The notes under the pieces were generated by a model. It did no database searches, was not told where the DNA came from, and was given only the letters and a program-made list of their open reading frames with translations. Made by a program: the position numbers and the translations under genes. A DNA stretch of 41,032 nt. It comes from an uncultured Bacteroidota bacterium. GTDB lineage: Bacteria; Bacteroidota; Bacteroidia; Flavobacteriales; Flavobacteriaceae. Positions 1-11,239 of this stretch are shown piece by piece (within the stretch, counting starts at the first letter, position 1; each line of letters starts with the position of its first letter). The stretch lies in NCBI GenBank assembly GCA_913062555.1, contig CAJXVU010000030.1, forward strand, positions 1-41,032, given 5' to 3'.

Positions 1-651
1 TTTTTTTGTTCTTAATTTTCAGGTCTAAATCTATATTGAGTTAGATCTATTCCATATTCAAAACAATTAGAGGTATATAGGAGCAAGTAAATAGTCATTT
101 ATAATGAGTTAATCCTATTGTAATGAGATTATAGTTTCTTAAGCGAATCCGTTTTAAGACCACACTAATCGCAGTATTACAGCTTTTTCAAAGCATACAG
201 GCTTTTCTAGAGGGCTCTCTTTGTTAAGTCTCTGAAAATTAATTGAATAAAGTTGGAAATGTAATTGAAATTGTTTATTTTTGATAGCAACGCTTAATTA
301 TTTTAAGTTATTGTTCCTCATATTTATAATGTTACTTCACCTAAAAATTATCGTTACGGCGCCCAAAATTTATTGTTACTACACCTAAAGATTAATATTG
401 CACTTTAAATGCATATTACTTCTTCTAATCTTATGTTACTACGCCTAAAATTAATTGTTTAATAGCACAACAATTATTGATTATTAGCACATTTTATTAT
501 TTGAGTGTTTGCCCTTGTGGTAAATATTGATGTTTACAATTTAATTTTGTTTTAAAGATTTTCTTTAGAATACTATTTTACTGTGAATCCCTATATGCTA
601 TGTCCTACAATGATTATTTAGTTATGTGAATAGCTGCAATGCTATTGCAAT
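1..651. other. Gene-free AT-rich leader region
   Basis: I see no convincing coding region here on either strand. The stretch is AT-rich and holds a short array of phased repeats at about 330-455, described separately. A TAnnTTTG-like element (TAATTTTG) lies at 542-549, but no TTTG sits at the usual distance upstream, so I do not call a promoter. The remainder shows nothing I can name. Confidence 0.6.
330..455 (+). repeat. Phased imperfect repeats, consensus TGTTACTWCRCCTAAAA
   Basis: Five imperfect copies of a motif near TGTTACTACACCTAAAATTA start at about 330, 352, 374, 414 and 434. The steps are 22, 22, 40 and 20 bp, close to multiples of two helical turns. The array lies about 200-320 bp upstream of the large secreted repeat protein. 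The copies are seen directly. A role as protein-binding sites is an inference from the phasing. Confidence 0.6.
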
Positions 652-3600
652 ATGTTATTAATTCTAAAGATCACGTTTATGAACAATTTTACCAAAAGTT
701 GTGCTAGGGCCTATCGGCATACTATCACAAATTTATCGTGTTGTAGTCCTAAGTTTAGGTACCTACAAGAAAGCAGCATGAAAGTCATGATGTTTATTAT
801 GCTATTTGCCTTGGGCTCTGGAGCAATGTTTGCTCAACTAGATTCTGAAGGCGGAGATGGCGAAGTTTATTTGGACATTGATGCCTGTACAAACGCTATT
901 CCTGAAATGACTGCTACTAGTGATATGATGGTCGATGGATATAATGATGATGTTTTTAGCAAATGTTCAGAGAGTAGTGAAGATTTTGCAATTCATTTTG
1001 TAGAAGAAGATGGATATGGAGAATGGGGAGTTAGTACTGGATTTACAGAAGGTAGTGATAACTGCAACTGGACTTATTACTATGTGTACATCATTAAATG
1101 TGATGGTAACCAAACCATGTATACAATACAGTATACTGGAGGCGATAGAACTCCACCACAATTACAAAAGGATATTGTACTGGAACCTGAAGAAACAAAA
1201 AATATTAATGCCTGTTTTGATGACAGACCTTTAGCACCATACGGGGCTGAAACTTTAGCATCTTATTTTGAAGATTCTTGTGGTCATGATAAATCAGGAG
1301 ATCTTGAAATTACAGACCCTGTTCATATTGGTTTAAGAACAAAAACGACACAAGGTGATTGTGATTGGACGGTAATTTATGTTTATACTATTTCTGATGA
1401 ATGTGATGAAACTGAAGATGTTGAATTGACGTTCACATATTCAGGAGGTGATAAAACACCACCAGAATTTGAAACAACTCCAGGAGACGTTACAGTTGAA
1501 TGTGGTTTTGTTCCTGAAGCTTTAGGATTAGATTGGACTGATAACTGTGGAGGTAGTGGAACTTCCGCTCTTCCTGTTGATACTGGCTTTGAAGGTCCTG
1601 ATTGTGCAGGTGGCGTTATTACAAGAACTTGGACTATTACTGACGAATGTAATAATGAAACGGTTCATGTTCAAAAAATAACTGTTGATCCAGCTGAACC
1701 AATTGCTTTTCTTCCTATAGATGATATTGATGTACCATGTGCAGATAGAGATAATATTGCTGATTATATCCCTCAAGCACATTATACTAATAATCCTCAA
1801 GGTAGTAGAACTACATCTATTGGATGTGTAATTAGTGGAAATGTTGATGGTGAATACGAAGTTCCAGATACAAGTTGTGGTTCTTTTAAAGTAACTTATA
1901 AGTTCGAAGATGAATGTGGAAACACCATTGATTTATCTGTGACTGTAAATATTGTTGATAATATAAATCCATCTATTGATGTTGCTGCAAGTGATGTCAC
2001 TGTTGAATGTGGTGTTGATACCAAAGAAGGATTAGACAATGATGAAGCTTACCAAGATTGGTTAGATAATAACGGGTACGCTGAAGCTAGAGATAACTGT
2101 GATGATGATCTAGATTGGTCTAATGATTCTGATAGTAAAACATGGTCTGATGACTGTGGTGATACAGGTTCTATAACAGTTGTGTTTATAGCTTATGATG
2201 ATTGTGGTAATGAGTCTAAAACAGTTGCTACTTTTGCAATTGTAGATTCAACGCCTCCTACAATGACAGACGCTAAATCTATTGTAGCGGTTTGTGATGG
2301 TGCTGGAAACTATGCTCAATATGAAGCATGGCTAAATGATCATGCTACTGCAACAGCTTCTGATGAATGTGATGATGATTTAGATTGGACTCATGATGGA
2401 CCAACTGATGAAGTAGAATTATTAGAAGCGCTTGGTGAAGATTATAATGGATGTAGTGAATTTACAGGATCTGTAGAAGTTACTTTTACAGTAACTGATG
2501 ACTGTGATCATGATAATTCAAGATCAGCAACATTCTCAATTGTAGATAGTCTTCCACCAACATTTAATGTTGAAGCATCTAACGATACTGTTGAATGTGA
2601 TGATAATACAAACAATCCAACAAATATGGATGATTACCAAGCATGGTTAGATAGTCATGGTGGAGCCGAAGCTAAAGACGTATGTTCTGATGTAAGCTGG
2701 TCTCATGATAATCCAAGACCAACTGGAAATGCTTGTGCATGGGTATATACTGTAACATTTACAGCTACTGATGAATGTGGGAATTACGCAACGACTACTG
2801 CTAGCTTCACTATTGAAGATACTTTAAGTCCTGCAATTTCAGATCACGCAGAAGATTTAACTGTTGAATGTGGTTATGATGATACTGATCAAGATTTTGC
2901 TGATTGGTTAGCAGATAATGGTGGCGCAAATGCTATTGATTTATGTGATGATGATCTTACTTGGACAAACGATTATAACAAACGTCCTTTCTCAGATGAT
3001 TGTGGTGAAACAGGATCTATTACTGTATTATTTACAGTTACTGACGATTGTGGAAACAGCTCTTCAAGTAAAGGGATATTTACAATTGAAGATACTATGG
3101 ACCCTTACTGGGATGGTTTCCCACGAGACAGACAATTATATAAAGATGAAGATTGTTTCGCTGATACCACTCCTTATAATACAGGAGGTCCAGGTGCCTA
3201 TGATTATTGTTCAGATGTTACTATAGATTATAGTGATTCTCGTACAACTGGTGATTGTGGTGATTATGTGATTATAAGAACTTGGTCAGCAGAAGATGAC
3301 TGTGGAAATATTATATATAGAGATCAAAATATATCTGTAATGGATGATATGGCTCCTGATCAAGTTGGAGATATTCCATTAGGAGAATCTGAAATGGATC
3401 TATGTGAGGCACCTGATGGTCCTACCGTAGAAGACATTAGAGTTTTATTTGAAGATAATTGTACTGCTCAAGCTGATTTAGTAATTACAAGAACTAGAAC
3501 AGATGTTGAAGATAGTGTATGTGATTGGATGGTAGTTTATACTTATAATGTAGAAGATTTATGTGGTAACGCTATTGAAGAGTTCAAAATTATTTACTCT

Positions 3601-5328
3601 GGTGGCGATACTAGTGCTCCTACTTTAAAAGATGGACCAAGATCTGATTGGAATCGTGAAGATTACCATAGACTAGATGTATGTTTTGATGAAAGACCAA
3701 CAGGTCCTTCTGAAGATGAAATCCGTGAGTATTTTATGGATAATTGTACTGATCGTGAAGATATCAATGTTAACAAATACGAAAGAGTACGTCGAGATGG
3801 ATGTTACTGGAGTACAAAGTACTATTATGAAGTTTCTGATGATTGTGGAAATTACTACGATACGTTCTACATTGGTTACACCGGTGAAGATCATACACCA
3901 CCAGAATTAGTAGGGACAGCACCTGGAGTTATAAGTGATCTAGAAGCATGTATGGATGGGGCTGAAGAAGCCGTAATGTACGGACCAGGCTTACCTAGTG
4001 GAGATGATATTATGTATTTATTCCGTGATTGTGGACCAGATGCTGGTGATGGAATCAGTTATGTGGATGTACCAGATTATGATGAAGCAGTTGTTACAGG
4101 TAACGATTGTTACTGGGTAGCTACATATACTTATGTAATTTGGGATAACTGTAGAAACTCTACAGAGCTTAAAGTACAATATACTGGTGGAGATAGAACT
4201 GCTCCTTATTTATATGATTATTCTCCAACAACTAAATACAGCGAATTTGATGTTTGTATTGATGATGCTAGAGATGCTATCGATAGTTATATTGCAGATG
4301 ATTATTCTATCATGTATTATTATGCCGACAACTGTGATGAATACTTAGAGGTATCACATACTGTAGCTGATGCTACTGGTACAGATTGTAACTGGGAAAT
4401 TATTGTGACTTATACTATTGAGGATGACTGTGGAAACAGTACGGATCTTGAAGTAGCTTACAATGGAGGAGATGATACAGCTCCTGTGAGAGAAGGAAAC
4501 TATAATGAGTTCTTTAGTTCTGAAAATTATCCAGAATATGAAGTATGTGTAGATATCGCTATGGAAACAGTGCTTAGCTCTGGAAATATCTTAGCTGATA
4601 AAGAAATAGCTTTACTATACGAGGATTGTTCAGGTGTAACTGTAACGCATACAGTTGAATGGGAATACTATAACTCTGATGATAATTGTTATTGGGATAT
4701 TCATGTGTATTACACTATTGTAGATGCTTGTGATAATTACTCATATTTAACAACACATCATTTTGGTGGAGACAAAACTGCACCAACAGCAGATCCTCTT
4801 GAGCCAATTGAAGTGAAATGTGATGATCCCATTCCAGATCCAGATACAGGTCTTGTAAATGCTTCTGATAATTGTGATACTGATGTTTATGTTGATTGGA
4901 TCGAAGATGTTTCAAATAACCAAAATCCAGAAACAATCACACGTACTTATGGTCTTTGGGATGATTGTCAAAACTATTCTGAAGTGACTCAGTTAATTGA
5001 GGTTTCAACATGTTTCGATACACCAACCGATAGTGAAGTTAACGGTGAATTGAAAGAATTAGACTTTAAAGCTTACCCTGTACCATTTAATAAAGATGTA
5101 ACACTTAATTACAACTTTGATTTTGATACAGATGTAAGAGTAGAAGTTTATGATACCAGAGGCTTATTAGTATTAACTAAAGAAGTTAAAGGATATACAA
5201 AAGGATCAGATGTTAATTTACCATTAAATATTTCTAGTGGTGCTGATCAAATGTATTATGTAAAACTAATCACGAATCAAGGAACAGTTATTAAGAAAAT
5301 TGTGTCTTCAAATGTGAATAGAAAATAG
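652..5328 (+). CDS. Large secreted Cys/Asp-rich repeat protein with T9SS type A sorting domain
   Basis: A probable cell-surface or secreted adhesin-like protein of up to 1558 residues. The likely signal peptide is MKVMMFIMLFALGSGAMFA, starting at 778. Starts at 652 or 679 would put about 30-40 non-hydrophobic residues before it, so 778 or 679 is the more natural start. The body is made of HYR/Ig-like repeats of roughly 105-115 residues in two classes. One has DNC...DCxW...VxDxCGN...YxGGDxTAP. The other has VECG...WL...CDDDLxWT...GSxxVxFTVTDDCGN. The last 90 residues have the type IX C-terminal pattern: YPVPF, VEVYDTRG, YYVKL and a basic end. Conserved cysteines in each repeat suggest disulfides, and the many Asp residues suggest calcium binding; both are inferences. 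A terminator follows. The ligand is unknown. Confidence 0.85.
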   Translation: MLLILKITFMNNFTKSCARAYRHTITNLSCCSPKFRYLQESSMKVMMFIMLFALGSGAMFAQLDSEGGDGEVYLDIDACTNAIPEMTATSDMMVDGYNDDVFSKCSESSEDFAIHFVEEDGYGEWGVSTGFTEGSDNCNWTYYYVYIIKCDGNQTMYTIQYTGGDRTPPQLQKDIVLEPEETKNINACFDDRPLAPYGAETLASYFEDSCGHDKSGDLEITDPVHIGLRTKTTQGDCDWTVIYVYTISDECDETEDVELTFTYSGGDKTPPEFETTPGDVTVECGFVPEALGLDWTDNCGGSGTSALPVDTGFEGPDCAGGVITRTWTITDECNNETVHVQKITVDPAEPIAFLPIDDIDVPCADRDNIADYIPQAHYTNNPQGSRTTSIGCVISGNVDGEYEVPDTSCGSFKVTYKFEDECGNTIDLSVTVNIVDNINPSIDVAASDVTVECGVDTKEGLDNDEAYQDWLDNNGYAEARDNCDDDLDWSNDSDSKTWSDDCGDTGSITVVFIAYDDCGNESKTVATFAIVDSTPPTMTDAKSIVAVCDGAGNYAQYEAWLNDHATATASDECDDDLDWTHDGPTDEVELLEALGEDYNGCSEFTGSVEVTFTVTDDCDHDNSRSATFSIVDSLPPTFNVEASNDTVECDDNTNNPTNMDDYQAWLDSHGGAEAKDVCSDVSWSHDNPRPTGNACAWVYTVTFTATDECGNYATTTASFTIEDTLSPAISDHAEDLTVECGYDDTDQDFADWLADNGGANAIDLCDDDLTWTNDYNKRPFSDDCGETGSITVLFTVTDDCGNSSSSKGIFTIEDTMDPYWDGFPRDRQLYKDEDCFADTTPYNTGGPGAYDYCSDVTIDYSDSRTTGDCGDYVIIRTWSAEDDCGNIIYRDQNISVMDDMAPDQVGDIPLGESEMDLCEAPDGPTVEDIRVLFEDNCTAQADLVITRTRTDVEDSVCDWMVVYTYNVEDLCGNAIEEFKIIYSGGDTSAPTLKDGPRSDWNREDYHRLDVCFDERPTGPSEDEIREYFMDNCTDREDINVNKYERVRRDGCYWSTKYYYEVSDDCGNYYDTFYIGYTGEDHTPPELVGTAPGVISDLEACMDGAEEAVMYGPGLPSGDDIMYLFRDCGPDAGDGISYVDVPDYDEAVVTGNDCYWVATYTYVIWDNCRNSTELKVQYTGGDRTAPYLYDYSPTTKYSEFDVCIDDARDAIDSYIADDYSIMYYYADNCDEYLEVSHTVADATGTDCNWEIIVTYTIEDDCGNSTDLEVAYNGGDDTAPVREGNYNEFFSSENYPEYEVCVDIAMETVLSSGNILADKEIALLYEDCSGVTVTHTVEWEYYNSDDNCYWDIHVYYTIVDACDNYSYLTTHHFGGDKTAPTADPLEPIEVKCDDPIPDPDTGLVNASDNCDTDVYVDWIEDVSNNQNPETITRTYGLWDDCQNYSEVTQLIEVSTCFDTPTDSEVNGELKELDFKAYPVPFNKDVTLNYNFDFDTDVRVEVYDTRGLLVLTKEVKGYTKGSDVNLPLNISSGADQMYYVKLITNQGTVIKKIVSSNVNRK

Positions 5329-5352
5329 TTGATTAATAGTATTTAAAAAATG

Positions 5353-5386
5353 AAAAAGCAGTCATGAAAATGGCTGCTTTTTTTTA
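5353..5386 (+). terminator. Rho-independent terminator after the secreted repeat protein
   Basis: The arms AAAAAGCAGTCAT and ATGGCTGCTTTTT form a 13-bp stem with one G-T pair and a GAAA loop, followed by more T. It begins about 25 bp after the stop codon. Confidence 0.85.
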
Positions 5387-5410
5387 TTAGCCCCCTCAGT
5401 ATTAATTATA

Positions 5411-5800
5411 TTAGTAATTCAAAACCCCTTTAATTGGTGCTTTCAGATGTTTATCCCTATGAATTACGGTTTCAATATCTGTGAAAATCTCAAATGGCTA
5501 ATCTAGAAACAAGTGCTCAATTTCTGCGTTGGCTTTTAAGGTTGGCACTTCTGTTACAGCAGTCATACCAGAAAGGATTTAATTTTAGAGGTTTCCAGAT
5601 AGATGGAAGGATCTACAGAATAAGAATATTTACGATGTGTTATATATACAAACAATCTTTCCTTACTATAAACATTAGCAATGTCTACTAACACTTGATT
5701 TCCTTCGGGACTAGTATGTTCTCCTTTGTCCATTAAAACAATTAAATAGTTCTTGCTTACGACACAGGATGCAAGAACTATAGTTATGTGTTTTAGCTGC
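5411..5800 (-). pseudogene. Decayed small cytoplasmic gene, possibly STAS/SpoIIAA-like
   Basis: On the minus strand a coherent protein can be read in three pieces. From about 5795 to 5566 the frame encodes ...NYLIVLMDKGEHTSPEG... and ...FVYITHRKYSYSVDPSIYLE..., ending at a TGA at 5563-5565. A one-base frame change then leads to GMTAVTEVPTLKANAEIEHL and FLD, followed by an in-frame TAG at 5498-5500. The same frame continues as PFEIFTDIETVIHRD to a TAA at 5411-5413. No in-frame ATG is visible at the 5' end. From memory, the pattern resembles roughly 125-residue STAS/SpoIIAA-like hypothetical proteins of Flavobacteriia. That family call is weak. The decay itself (frameshift, nonsense codon, lost start) is what the sequence shows. 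Confidence 0.55.
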
Positions 5801-5813
5801 CATCTAATTAAAA

Positions 5814-5850
5814 CTAAAAAAGCGCCGTTATTTTTAACGGCGCTTTTTTG
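5814..5850. terminator. Strong terminator downstream of clpC
   Basis: AGCGCCGTTA and TAACGGCGCT form a GC-rich stem with a short T loop, flanked by A and T runs on both sides. It lies just past the clpC stop on the minus strand and could act in both directions. Confidence 0.85.
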
Positions 5851-5865
5851 TTATGCTTATATAAT

Positions 5866-8412
5866 TTAAGATTCTGTCGGTTTTTCGCTGTGTTTAATTT
5901 TAACACTAAGTTCATTGGCATCTTTTTCTAAATCCATCGTAATTATATCGCCTGCGCTAACTTTTGATGTAATAATTTCTTCAGCTAAAGCATCTTCAAC
6001 ATACTTTTGAATCGCTCTTTTTAAAGGGCGTGCTCCATATTGCTGATCAAATCCTTTATCTACAATAAAGTTTCTTGCCTTTTTACTAAGTTTTAGAGTA
6101 TAACCGAGATCTTTAATTCTCAACAGCAGTTTCTCTAGTTCAATATCAATAATTTTATTAATATCTTCTTTTTCAAGTGTATTAAAGACAACGACATCGT
6201 CAATTCTATTTAAGAATTCTGGAGCAAAAGCTTTCTTTAATGCACCTTCAATGATATTTTTAGCATTAGAATCTTCTTGTGATTTTCTTGCGGCCGTTCC
6301 AAAACCAACCCCTGTACCGAAATCTTTTAATTTTCGAGCACCAATATTGGAGGTCATAATAATTATAGTATTGCTAAAATCAATTTTTCTACCTAAGCTA
6401 TCCGTTAAAAAACCGTCATCCAAAACCTGAAGCAACATATTGAAGACATCGGGATGCGCTTTTTCAATTTCATCCAGTAATACCACGGCATAAGGCTTGC
6501 GTCTTACTTTTTCGGTGAGTTGTCCACCCTCTTCATAACCTACATATCCTGGAGGTGCTCCTATTAAACGTGAAATGGCAAATTTCTCCATATACTCACT
6601 CATGTCCACACGTATTAAGGTGTCTTCACTATCAAATAATTCACGCGCTAAGACTTTTGCCAATTGCGTTTTACCAACTCCAGTTTGCCCTAAAAAGATA
6701 AATGACCCAATAGGCTTGTTTGGGTCTTTAAGGCCCGCACGATTTCTCTGAATAGCTTTTACGACTTTACCAACAGCCTCATCTTGGCCAATGACCTTTC
6801 CTTTTATTAATTCTGGGAGATTAGCTAACTTATTACTTTCGGTTTGTGCAATTCGGTTAACAGGAATACCGGTCATCATTGAAACAACGTCGGCAACATT
6901 CTCTTCAGTAACAAGTTCACGATGAAGTTTTGAATCTTCTTCCCATTTTGCTTGAGCTTCAGCCAGACTTTTTTCTATGCGCTTTTCGTCATCACGAAGC
7001 TTAGCAGCTTCCTCATATTTTTGCTTTTTTACGACCGAATTTTTGGTTTCTTTAACGTCTTCAAGCTGCTTTTCGAGATCTGTTATTTGTTCTGGAACAT
7101 CAATATTTAAAATATGTACACGAGATCCTGCTTCATCTAAAGCATCAATTGCCTTGTCTGGTAAAAAGCGTTCAGTCATATAACGACTGGTTAACTTCAC
7201 ACAAGCTTCAATAGCTTCTGGCGAGTAATTAACATTGTGATGTTCTTCGTATTTATCTTTAATATTATTTAATATTTCGATAGTTTCGACTACTGTTGTT
7301 GGTTCTACGATAACCTTTTGAAAACGACGTTCTAAAGCGCCATCTTTCTCTATATATTGTCTATACTCATCAAGAGTAGTTGCTCCAACACATTGTATTT
7401 CTCCCCGTGCTAATGCAGGTTTAAACATATTTGAAGCATCTAAGCTTCCTGTGGCACCACCGGCTCCAACAATAGTATGAATTTCATCAATAAATAGAAT
7501 AATATCAGCATTCTTCTCAAGTTCGTTCATTACAGCTTTCATGCGTTCTTCAAATTGCCCACGGTATTTTGTACCAGCAACTAAACTTGCAAGATCAAGT
7601 GTTACAACACGTTTGTTATAAAGAATACGTGATACTTTTCGTTTTATAATTCTATTGGCAAGTCCTTCTGCAATCGCCGATTTACCAACACCTGGTTCCC
7701 CAATCAATAAGGGATTATTTTTCTTTCGTCTGCTTAAAATTTGAGAGACGCGTTGTATTTCTTTTTCTCTACCTACAACGGGATCAAGTTTTCCTTCTTC
7801 TGCCATAGCAGTAAGGTCCCGTCCAAAATTATCAAGAACTGGTGTCTTCGATTTTTTAGCGCCTTTTGTTGTAGATTGGCTAAACGGGTTTTCTTTTGAA
7901 CTCTCGTCAGAAGTTGCATCTTCATCTGAAAATGATTCTGCTCTTGGAGATTCTATATCGTCATCATTTGTAATCATATACTTAAACTGATCTTTAACAT
8001 TATCATAATCAACTTTTAATTTATTTAAAAGCTTTGTAGTGGGGTCATTTTCATTCCTTAAAATACACAACAGCAAATGCGCCGTGTTTATTGAAGTACT
8101 CTGAAATAATTTGGCTTCTAAAAATGTTGTTTTTAGAGCGCGTTCAGCTTGCCGTGTTAAATGCAAGTTTTTTTTCTCGTTAGATGAAACTGTAATATTA
8201 GGATTAGCCGGACTTAAGATTTCAACCTTACGTCTCAAATGATTCAAATCAATATCTAGGGCACTCAATATGTCTATAGCTTTGCCGTTGCCATCACGCA
8301 ATAATCCTAGCATAAGGTGCTCTGTCCCAATAAAATCATGACCTAACCGTAATGCTTCTTCTTTGCTAAATGCAATTACATCTTTAACTCTTGGTGAAAA
8401 ATTATCGTCCAT
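5866..8412 (-). CDS. clpC: ATP-dependent Clp protease ATP-binding subunit ClpC
   Basis: AAA+ unfoldase that feeds substrates to the ClpP peptidase in the cytoplasm, for protein quality control and regulated proteolysis. The 848 residues have the usual ClpC layout. Two Clp-N repeats occupy about 1-145 and an acidic, Ser-rich linker follows to about 185. The first AAA+ domain has GEPGVGKS at 238-245 and [12 protein letters not shown]-like middle region ([14 protein letters not shown]) follows. The second AAA+ domain has GQTGVGKT near 570 and [11 protein letters not shown] Clp C-terminal domain ends the protein. The linker between Clp-N and the first AAA+ domain is rather long. An AAGGA element lies shortly before the ATG, unusual among its neighbours. 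The gene is divergent from gyrA with a 270-bp intergenic region and ends at a strong hairpin. The family call is near certain. Confidence 0.97.
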   Translation of the reverse strand: MDDNFSPRVKDVIAFSKEEALRLGHDFIGTEHLMLGLLRDGNGKAIDILSALDIDLNHLRRKVEILSPANPNITVSSNEKKNLHLTRQAERALKTTFLEAKLFQSTSINTAHLLLCILRNENDPTTKLLNKLKVDYDNVKDQFKYMITNDDDIESPRAESFSDEDATSDESSKENPFSQSTTKGAKKSKTPVLDNFGRDLTAMAEEGKLDPVVGREKEIQRVSQILSRRKKNNPLLIGEPGVGKSAIAEGLANRIIKRKVSRILYNKRVVTLDLASLVAGTKYRGQFEERMKAVMNELEKNADIILFIDEIHTIVGAGGATGSLDASNMFKPALARGEIQCVGATTLDEYRQYIEKDGALERRFQKVIVEPTTVVETIEILNNIKDKYEEHHNVNYSPEAIEACVKLTSRYMTERFLPDKAIDALDEAGSRVHILNIDVPEQITDLEKQLEDVKETKNSVVKKQKYEEAAKLRDDEKRIEKSLAEAQAKWEEDSKLHRELVTEENVADVVSMMTGIPVNRIAQTESNKLANLPELIKGKVIGQDEAVGKVVKAIQRNRAGLKDPNKPIGSFIFLGQTGVGKTQLAKVLARELFDSEDTLIRVDMSEYMEKFAISRLIGAPPGYVGYEEGGQLTEKVRRKPYAVVLLDEIEKAHPDVFNMLLQVLDDGFLTDSLGRKIDFSNTIIIMTSNIGARKLKDFGTGVGFGTAARKSQEDSNAKNIIEGALKKAFAPEFLNRIDDVVVFNTLEKEDINKIIDIELEKLLLRIKDLGYTLKLSKKARNFIVDKGFDQQYGARPLKRAIQKYVEDALAEEIITSKVSAGDIITMDLEKDANELSVKIKHSEKPTES

Positions 8413-8682
8413 AAATTATTCCTTTCTGCATTAAAATTAATAAAAACAACTGTATAAAGACAAAAACTATACCTTTATTATCCTTAAATTGTTTTTAGAG
8501 AGGATAAATGACAAAAAAAAGGCTGTAATATCAAAATTAATCCCCCTTTAGTTATTAACGATTTTGTCCCGAAATATTGTTGATAAAAAGTATTAAAAAA
8601 CCCATGTTTTAATAGCGGTTGGACTAACAATTTTGTTATATTAGCTCGATTTGAAAACCTACAAAAACTAATAAATTTATTT

Positions 8683-11214
8683 ATGGCAGAAGGAGAAAAG
8701 CTTATTCCAATAAATATTGAAGATGAAATGAAATCTGCTTACATTGATTATTCAATGTCAGTCATTGTGTCACGTGCATTACCCGATGTTAGAGATGGCC
8801 TCAAACCAGTACACCGTCGTGTACTTTTTGGAATGCATGAACTTGGTGTTAGAGCAAATACCGCACATAAAAAATCAGCAAGAATTGTTGGGGAAGTTTT
8901 AGGTAAGTATCATCCACATGGTGATACTTCTGTATATGATGCCATGGTTCGTATGGCTCAAGAGTGGAGTTTACGTTATATGCTGGTTGATGGTCAAGGA
9001 AACTTTGGATCAATTGATGGAGATAGCCCCGCGGCAATGCGTTATACAGAAGCGCGTATGCGCAAGATTTCTGAAGACATGTTGGCAGATATTGATAAAG
9101 ATACTGTTGATCATAAACTTAATTTTGATGATACCTTAAAGGAACCTACGGTTTTGCCAACGCGTATTCCTGGTCTTTTAGTAAATGGAGCCTCTGGAAT
9201 TGCTGTGGGTATGGCCACAAATATGCCACCTCATAATTTATCGGAAGTTATTGGTGGTACAATTGCATATATTGATAATAATGATATTGAAATTGATGAG
9301 TTAATTACTCATATTAAAGCACCAGATTTCCCTACTGGAGGAATTATTTATGGTTATGATGGTGTTCGTGAAGCTTTTAAAACAGGTCGCGGACGTATCG
9401 TTATGCGTGGAAAGGCAATTATTGAAGAGGTACAAGGAAGAGAATGTATTATTGTAACTGAGATTCCCTACCAAGTCAATAAGGCAGACATGATTAAAAA
9501 GACTGCCGATATTGTAAATGATAAAAAACTCGAAGGAATTTCTACAATTCGTGATGAATCAGATAGAAATGGAATGCGTATTGTATATGTTTTAAAACGT
9601 GATGCAATTCCTAATATTGTCCTTAATAAGCTTTATAAATACACAGCTTTACAATCATCATTTAGTGTAAATAATATTGCTTTGGTTAAGGGGCGTCCGC
9701 AAATGTTGAATCTTAAAGAAATGATTCATTATTTTGTTGAGCACCGTCATGAAGTAGTTGTTCGAAGAACAAAATACGAATTACGTAAAGCTGAAGAGCG
9801 CGCACATATATTAGAAGGATTAATCATTGCTTCTGATAATATAGACGAGGTAATTGCACTTATTCGTTCATCAGCAAATGCAGATGAAGCCAAACAAAAA
9901 TTAATTGACCGTTTTGAATTGAGTGAAATTCAAGCAAAGGCCATTGTAGAAATGCGATTGCGTCAACTTACAGGTCTTGAACAAGACAAACTTCGTGCTG
10001 AGTATGATGCTCTTATTCTAACTATTGAAGATTTAAAAGACATTCTTGATAAAAAAGAGCGTCGTATGGTAATCATTAAAGAAGAATTGGTTCATGTTAA
10101 AGAAAAATATGGAGACGAGCGTCGTTCGGTAATTGAATATGCTGGAGGAGATCTTTCTATTGAAGATATGATTCCTAATGAAAAAGTAGTAATTACCATT
10201 TCGCATGCGGGATATATTAAAAGAACTTCTTTATCTGAATATAAAACTCAAAATAGAGGAGGGGTAGGTCAAAAAGCTTCTACTACTAGAAATGAAGATT
10301 TCTTAGAGCATTTATTTGTGGGTACAAATCATCAATATATGTTATTCTTTACCCAAAAAGGAAAATGTTTCTGGATGCGTGTTTATGAAATTCCCGAAGG
10401 GAGTAAAACCTCAAAAGGTAGAGCCATTCAGAATTTGATAAATATTGAACAAGATGATAAAGTAAAAGCATTTATCTGTACACAAGATCTTAAAGACGAA
10501 GAGTATATAAATAGCCATTATGTAATTATGGCGACTAAAAAAGGGCAGGTAAAAAAGACGTCGCTTGAACAATACTCTAGACCAAGAACAAATGGTATTA
10601 ATGCCATTACTATTAAAGAAGATGATGAATTACTAGAAGCAAAACTTACCACTGGTGAAAGTCAAGTAATGTTAGCACTTAAATCGGGTAAAGCGATTCG
10701 ATTTGAGGAAGCAAAGACTAGACCAATGGGAAGAAATGCATCTGGAGTTAGAGGGATTAGACTAGCAAATGAGACCGATGAAGTCATTGGAATGATTTCT
10801 GTGAATGATATGGAAAGCAACATTTTGGTAGTCTCTGAAAATGGTTTCGGAAAACGATCTAACTTAGAGGATTATAGAATTACAAATCGAGGCGGAAAAG
10901 GTGTTAAAACCATTTCAATAACTGAGAAAACAGGAAGTTTAGTATCTATTAAAAACGTAACCGATAGTGATGATTTGATGATTATTAATAAATCTGGAAT
11001 CGCTATTAGAATGGCTGTACAAGATTTACGAGTTATGGGAAGAGCGACTCAAGGGGTTAAGTTAATTAATCTCAAAAATAGTGATTCTATTGCCGCCGTT
11101 GCAAAAATCATGCATGATGAAGACGATGTAGATCATGCTGAAGGTGCTGATATAGAAGACGCTACAGATGATGGCACAACTCTTGATAATGACCCTACCG
11201 AAACTAACGATTAA
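8683..11214 (+). CDS. gyrA: DNA gyrase subunit A
   Basis: Breakage-reunion subunit of DNA gyrase, which introduces negative supercoils with GyrB. The 843 residues are close to the family length. The active-site Tyr is Tyr121 in AAMRYTE. The quinolone-resistance region reads [17 protein letters not shown], with Thr82 and Asp86 at the positions of E. coli Ser83 and Asp87. The C-terminal beta-pinwheel has a GyrA-box-like QNRGGVG near residue 523 and a second RGGKG element near 736. It ends in an acidic tail rich in Asp and Thr. The ATG at 8683 follows an A-rich leader without a Shine-Dalgarno element. TATATTAG at 8637-8644 may be a -7 element but lacks a clear partner. A TPR gene follows 25 bp downstream, so the two may be co-transcribed. 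Confidence 0.98.
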   Translation: MAEGEKLIPINIEDEMKSAYIDYSMSVIVSRALPDVRDGLKPVHRRVLFGMHELGVRANTAHKKSARIVGEVLGKYHPHGDTSVYDAMVRMAQEWSLRYMLVDGQGNFGSIDGDSPAAMRYTEARMRKISEDMLADIDKDTVDHKLNFDDTLKEPTVLPTRIPGLLVNGASGIAVGMATNMPPHNLSEVIGGTIAYIDNNDIEIDELITHIKAPDFPTGGIIYGYDGVREAFKTGRGRIVMRGKAIIEEVQGRECIIVTEIPYQVNKADMIKKTADIVNDKKLEGISTIRDESDRNGMRIVYVLKRDAIPNIVLNKLYKYTALQSSFSVNNIALVKGRPQMLNLKEMIHYFVEHRHEVVVRRTKYELRKAEERAHILEGLIIASDNIDEVIALIRSSANADEAKQKLIDRFELSEIQAKAIVEMRLRQLTGLEQDKLRAEYDALILTIEDLKDILDKKERRMVIIKEELVHVKEKYGDERRSVIEYAGGDLSIEDMIPNEKVVITISHAGYIKRTSLSEYKTQNRGGVGQKASTTRNEDFLEHLFVGTNHQYMLFFTQKGKCFWMRVYEIPEGSKTSKGRAIQNLINIEQDDKVKAFICTQDLKDEEYINSHYVIMATKKGQVKKTSLEQYSRPRTNGINAITIKEDDELLEAKLTTGESQVMLALKSGKAIRFEEAKTRPMGRNASGVRGIRLANETDEVIGMISVNDMESNILVVSENGFGKRSNLEDYRITNRGGKGVKTISITEKTGSLVSIKNVTDSDDLMIINKSGIAIRMAVQDLRVMGRATQGVKLINLKNSDSIAAVAKIMHDEDDVDHAEGADIEDATDDGTTLDNDPTETND

Positions 11215-11239
11215 TTGATTAATATTTAAAATTACGAAG

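Noticed and set aside
542..549. TAATTTTG promoter element for the giant protein
   Set aside because: It fits TAnnTTTG, but no TTTG lies about 19-21 bp upstream, so it is not supported as a promoter.
5494..5691. Plus-strand 65-codon frame
   Set aside because: It overlaps the decayed minus-strand gene, has no recognisable protein features and no leader; the minus-strand reading is much more coherent.
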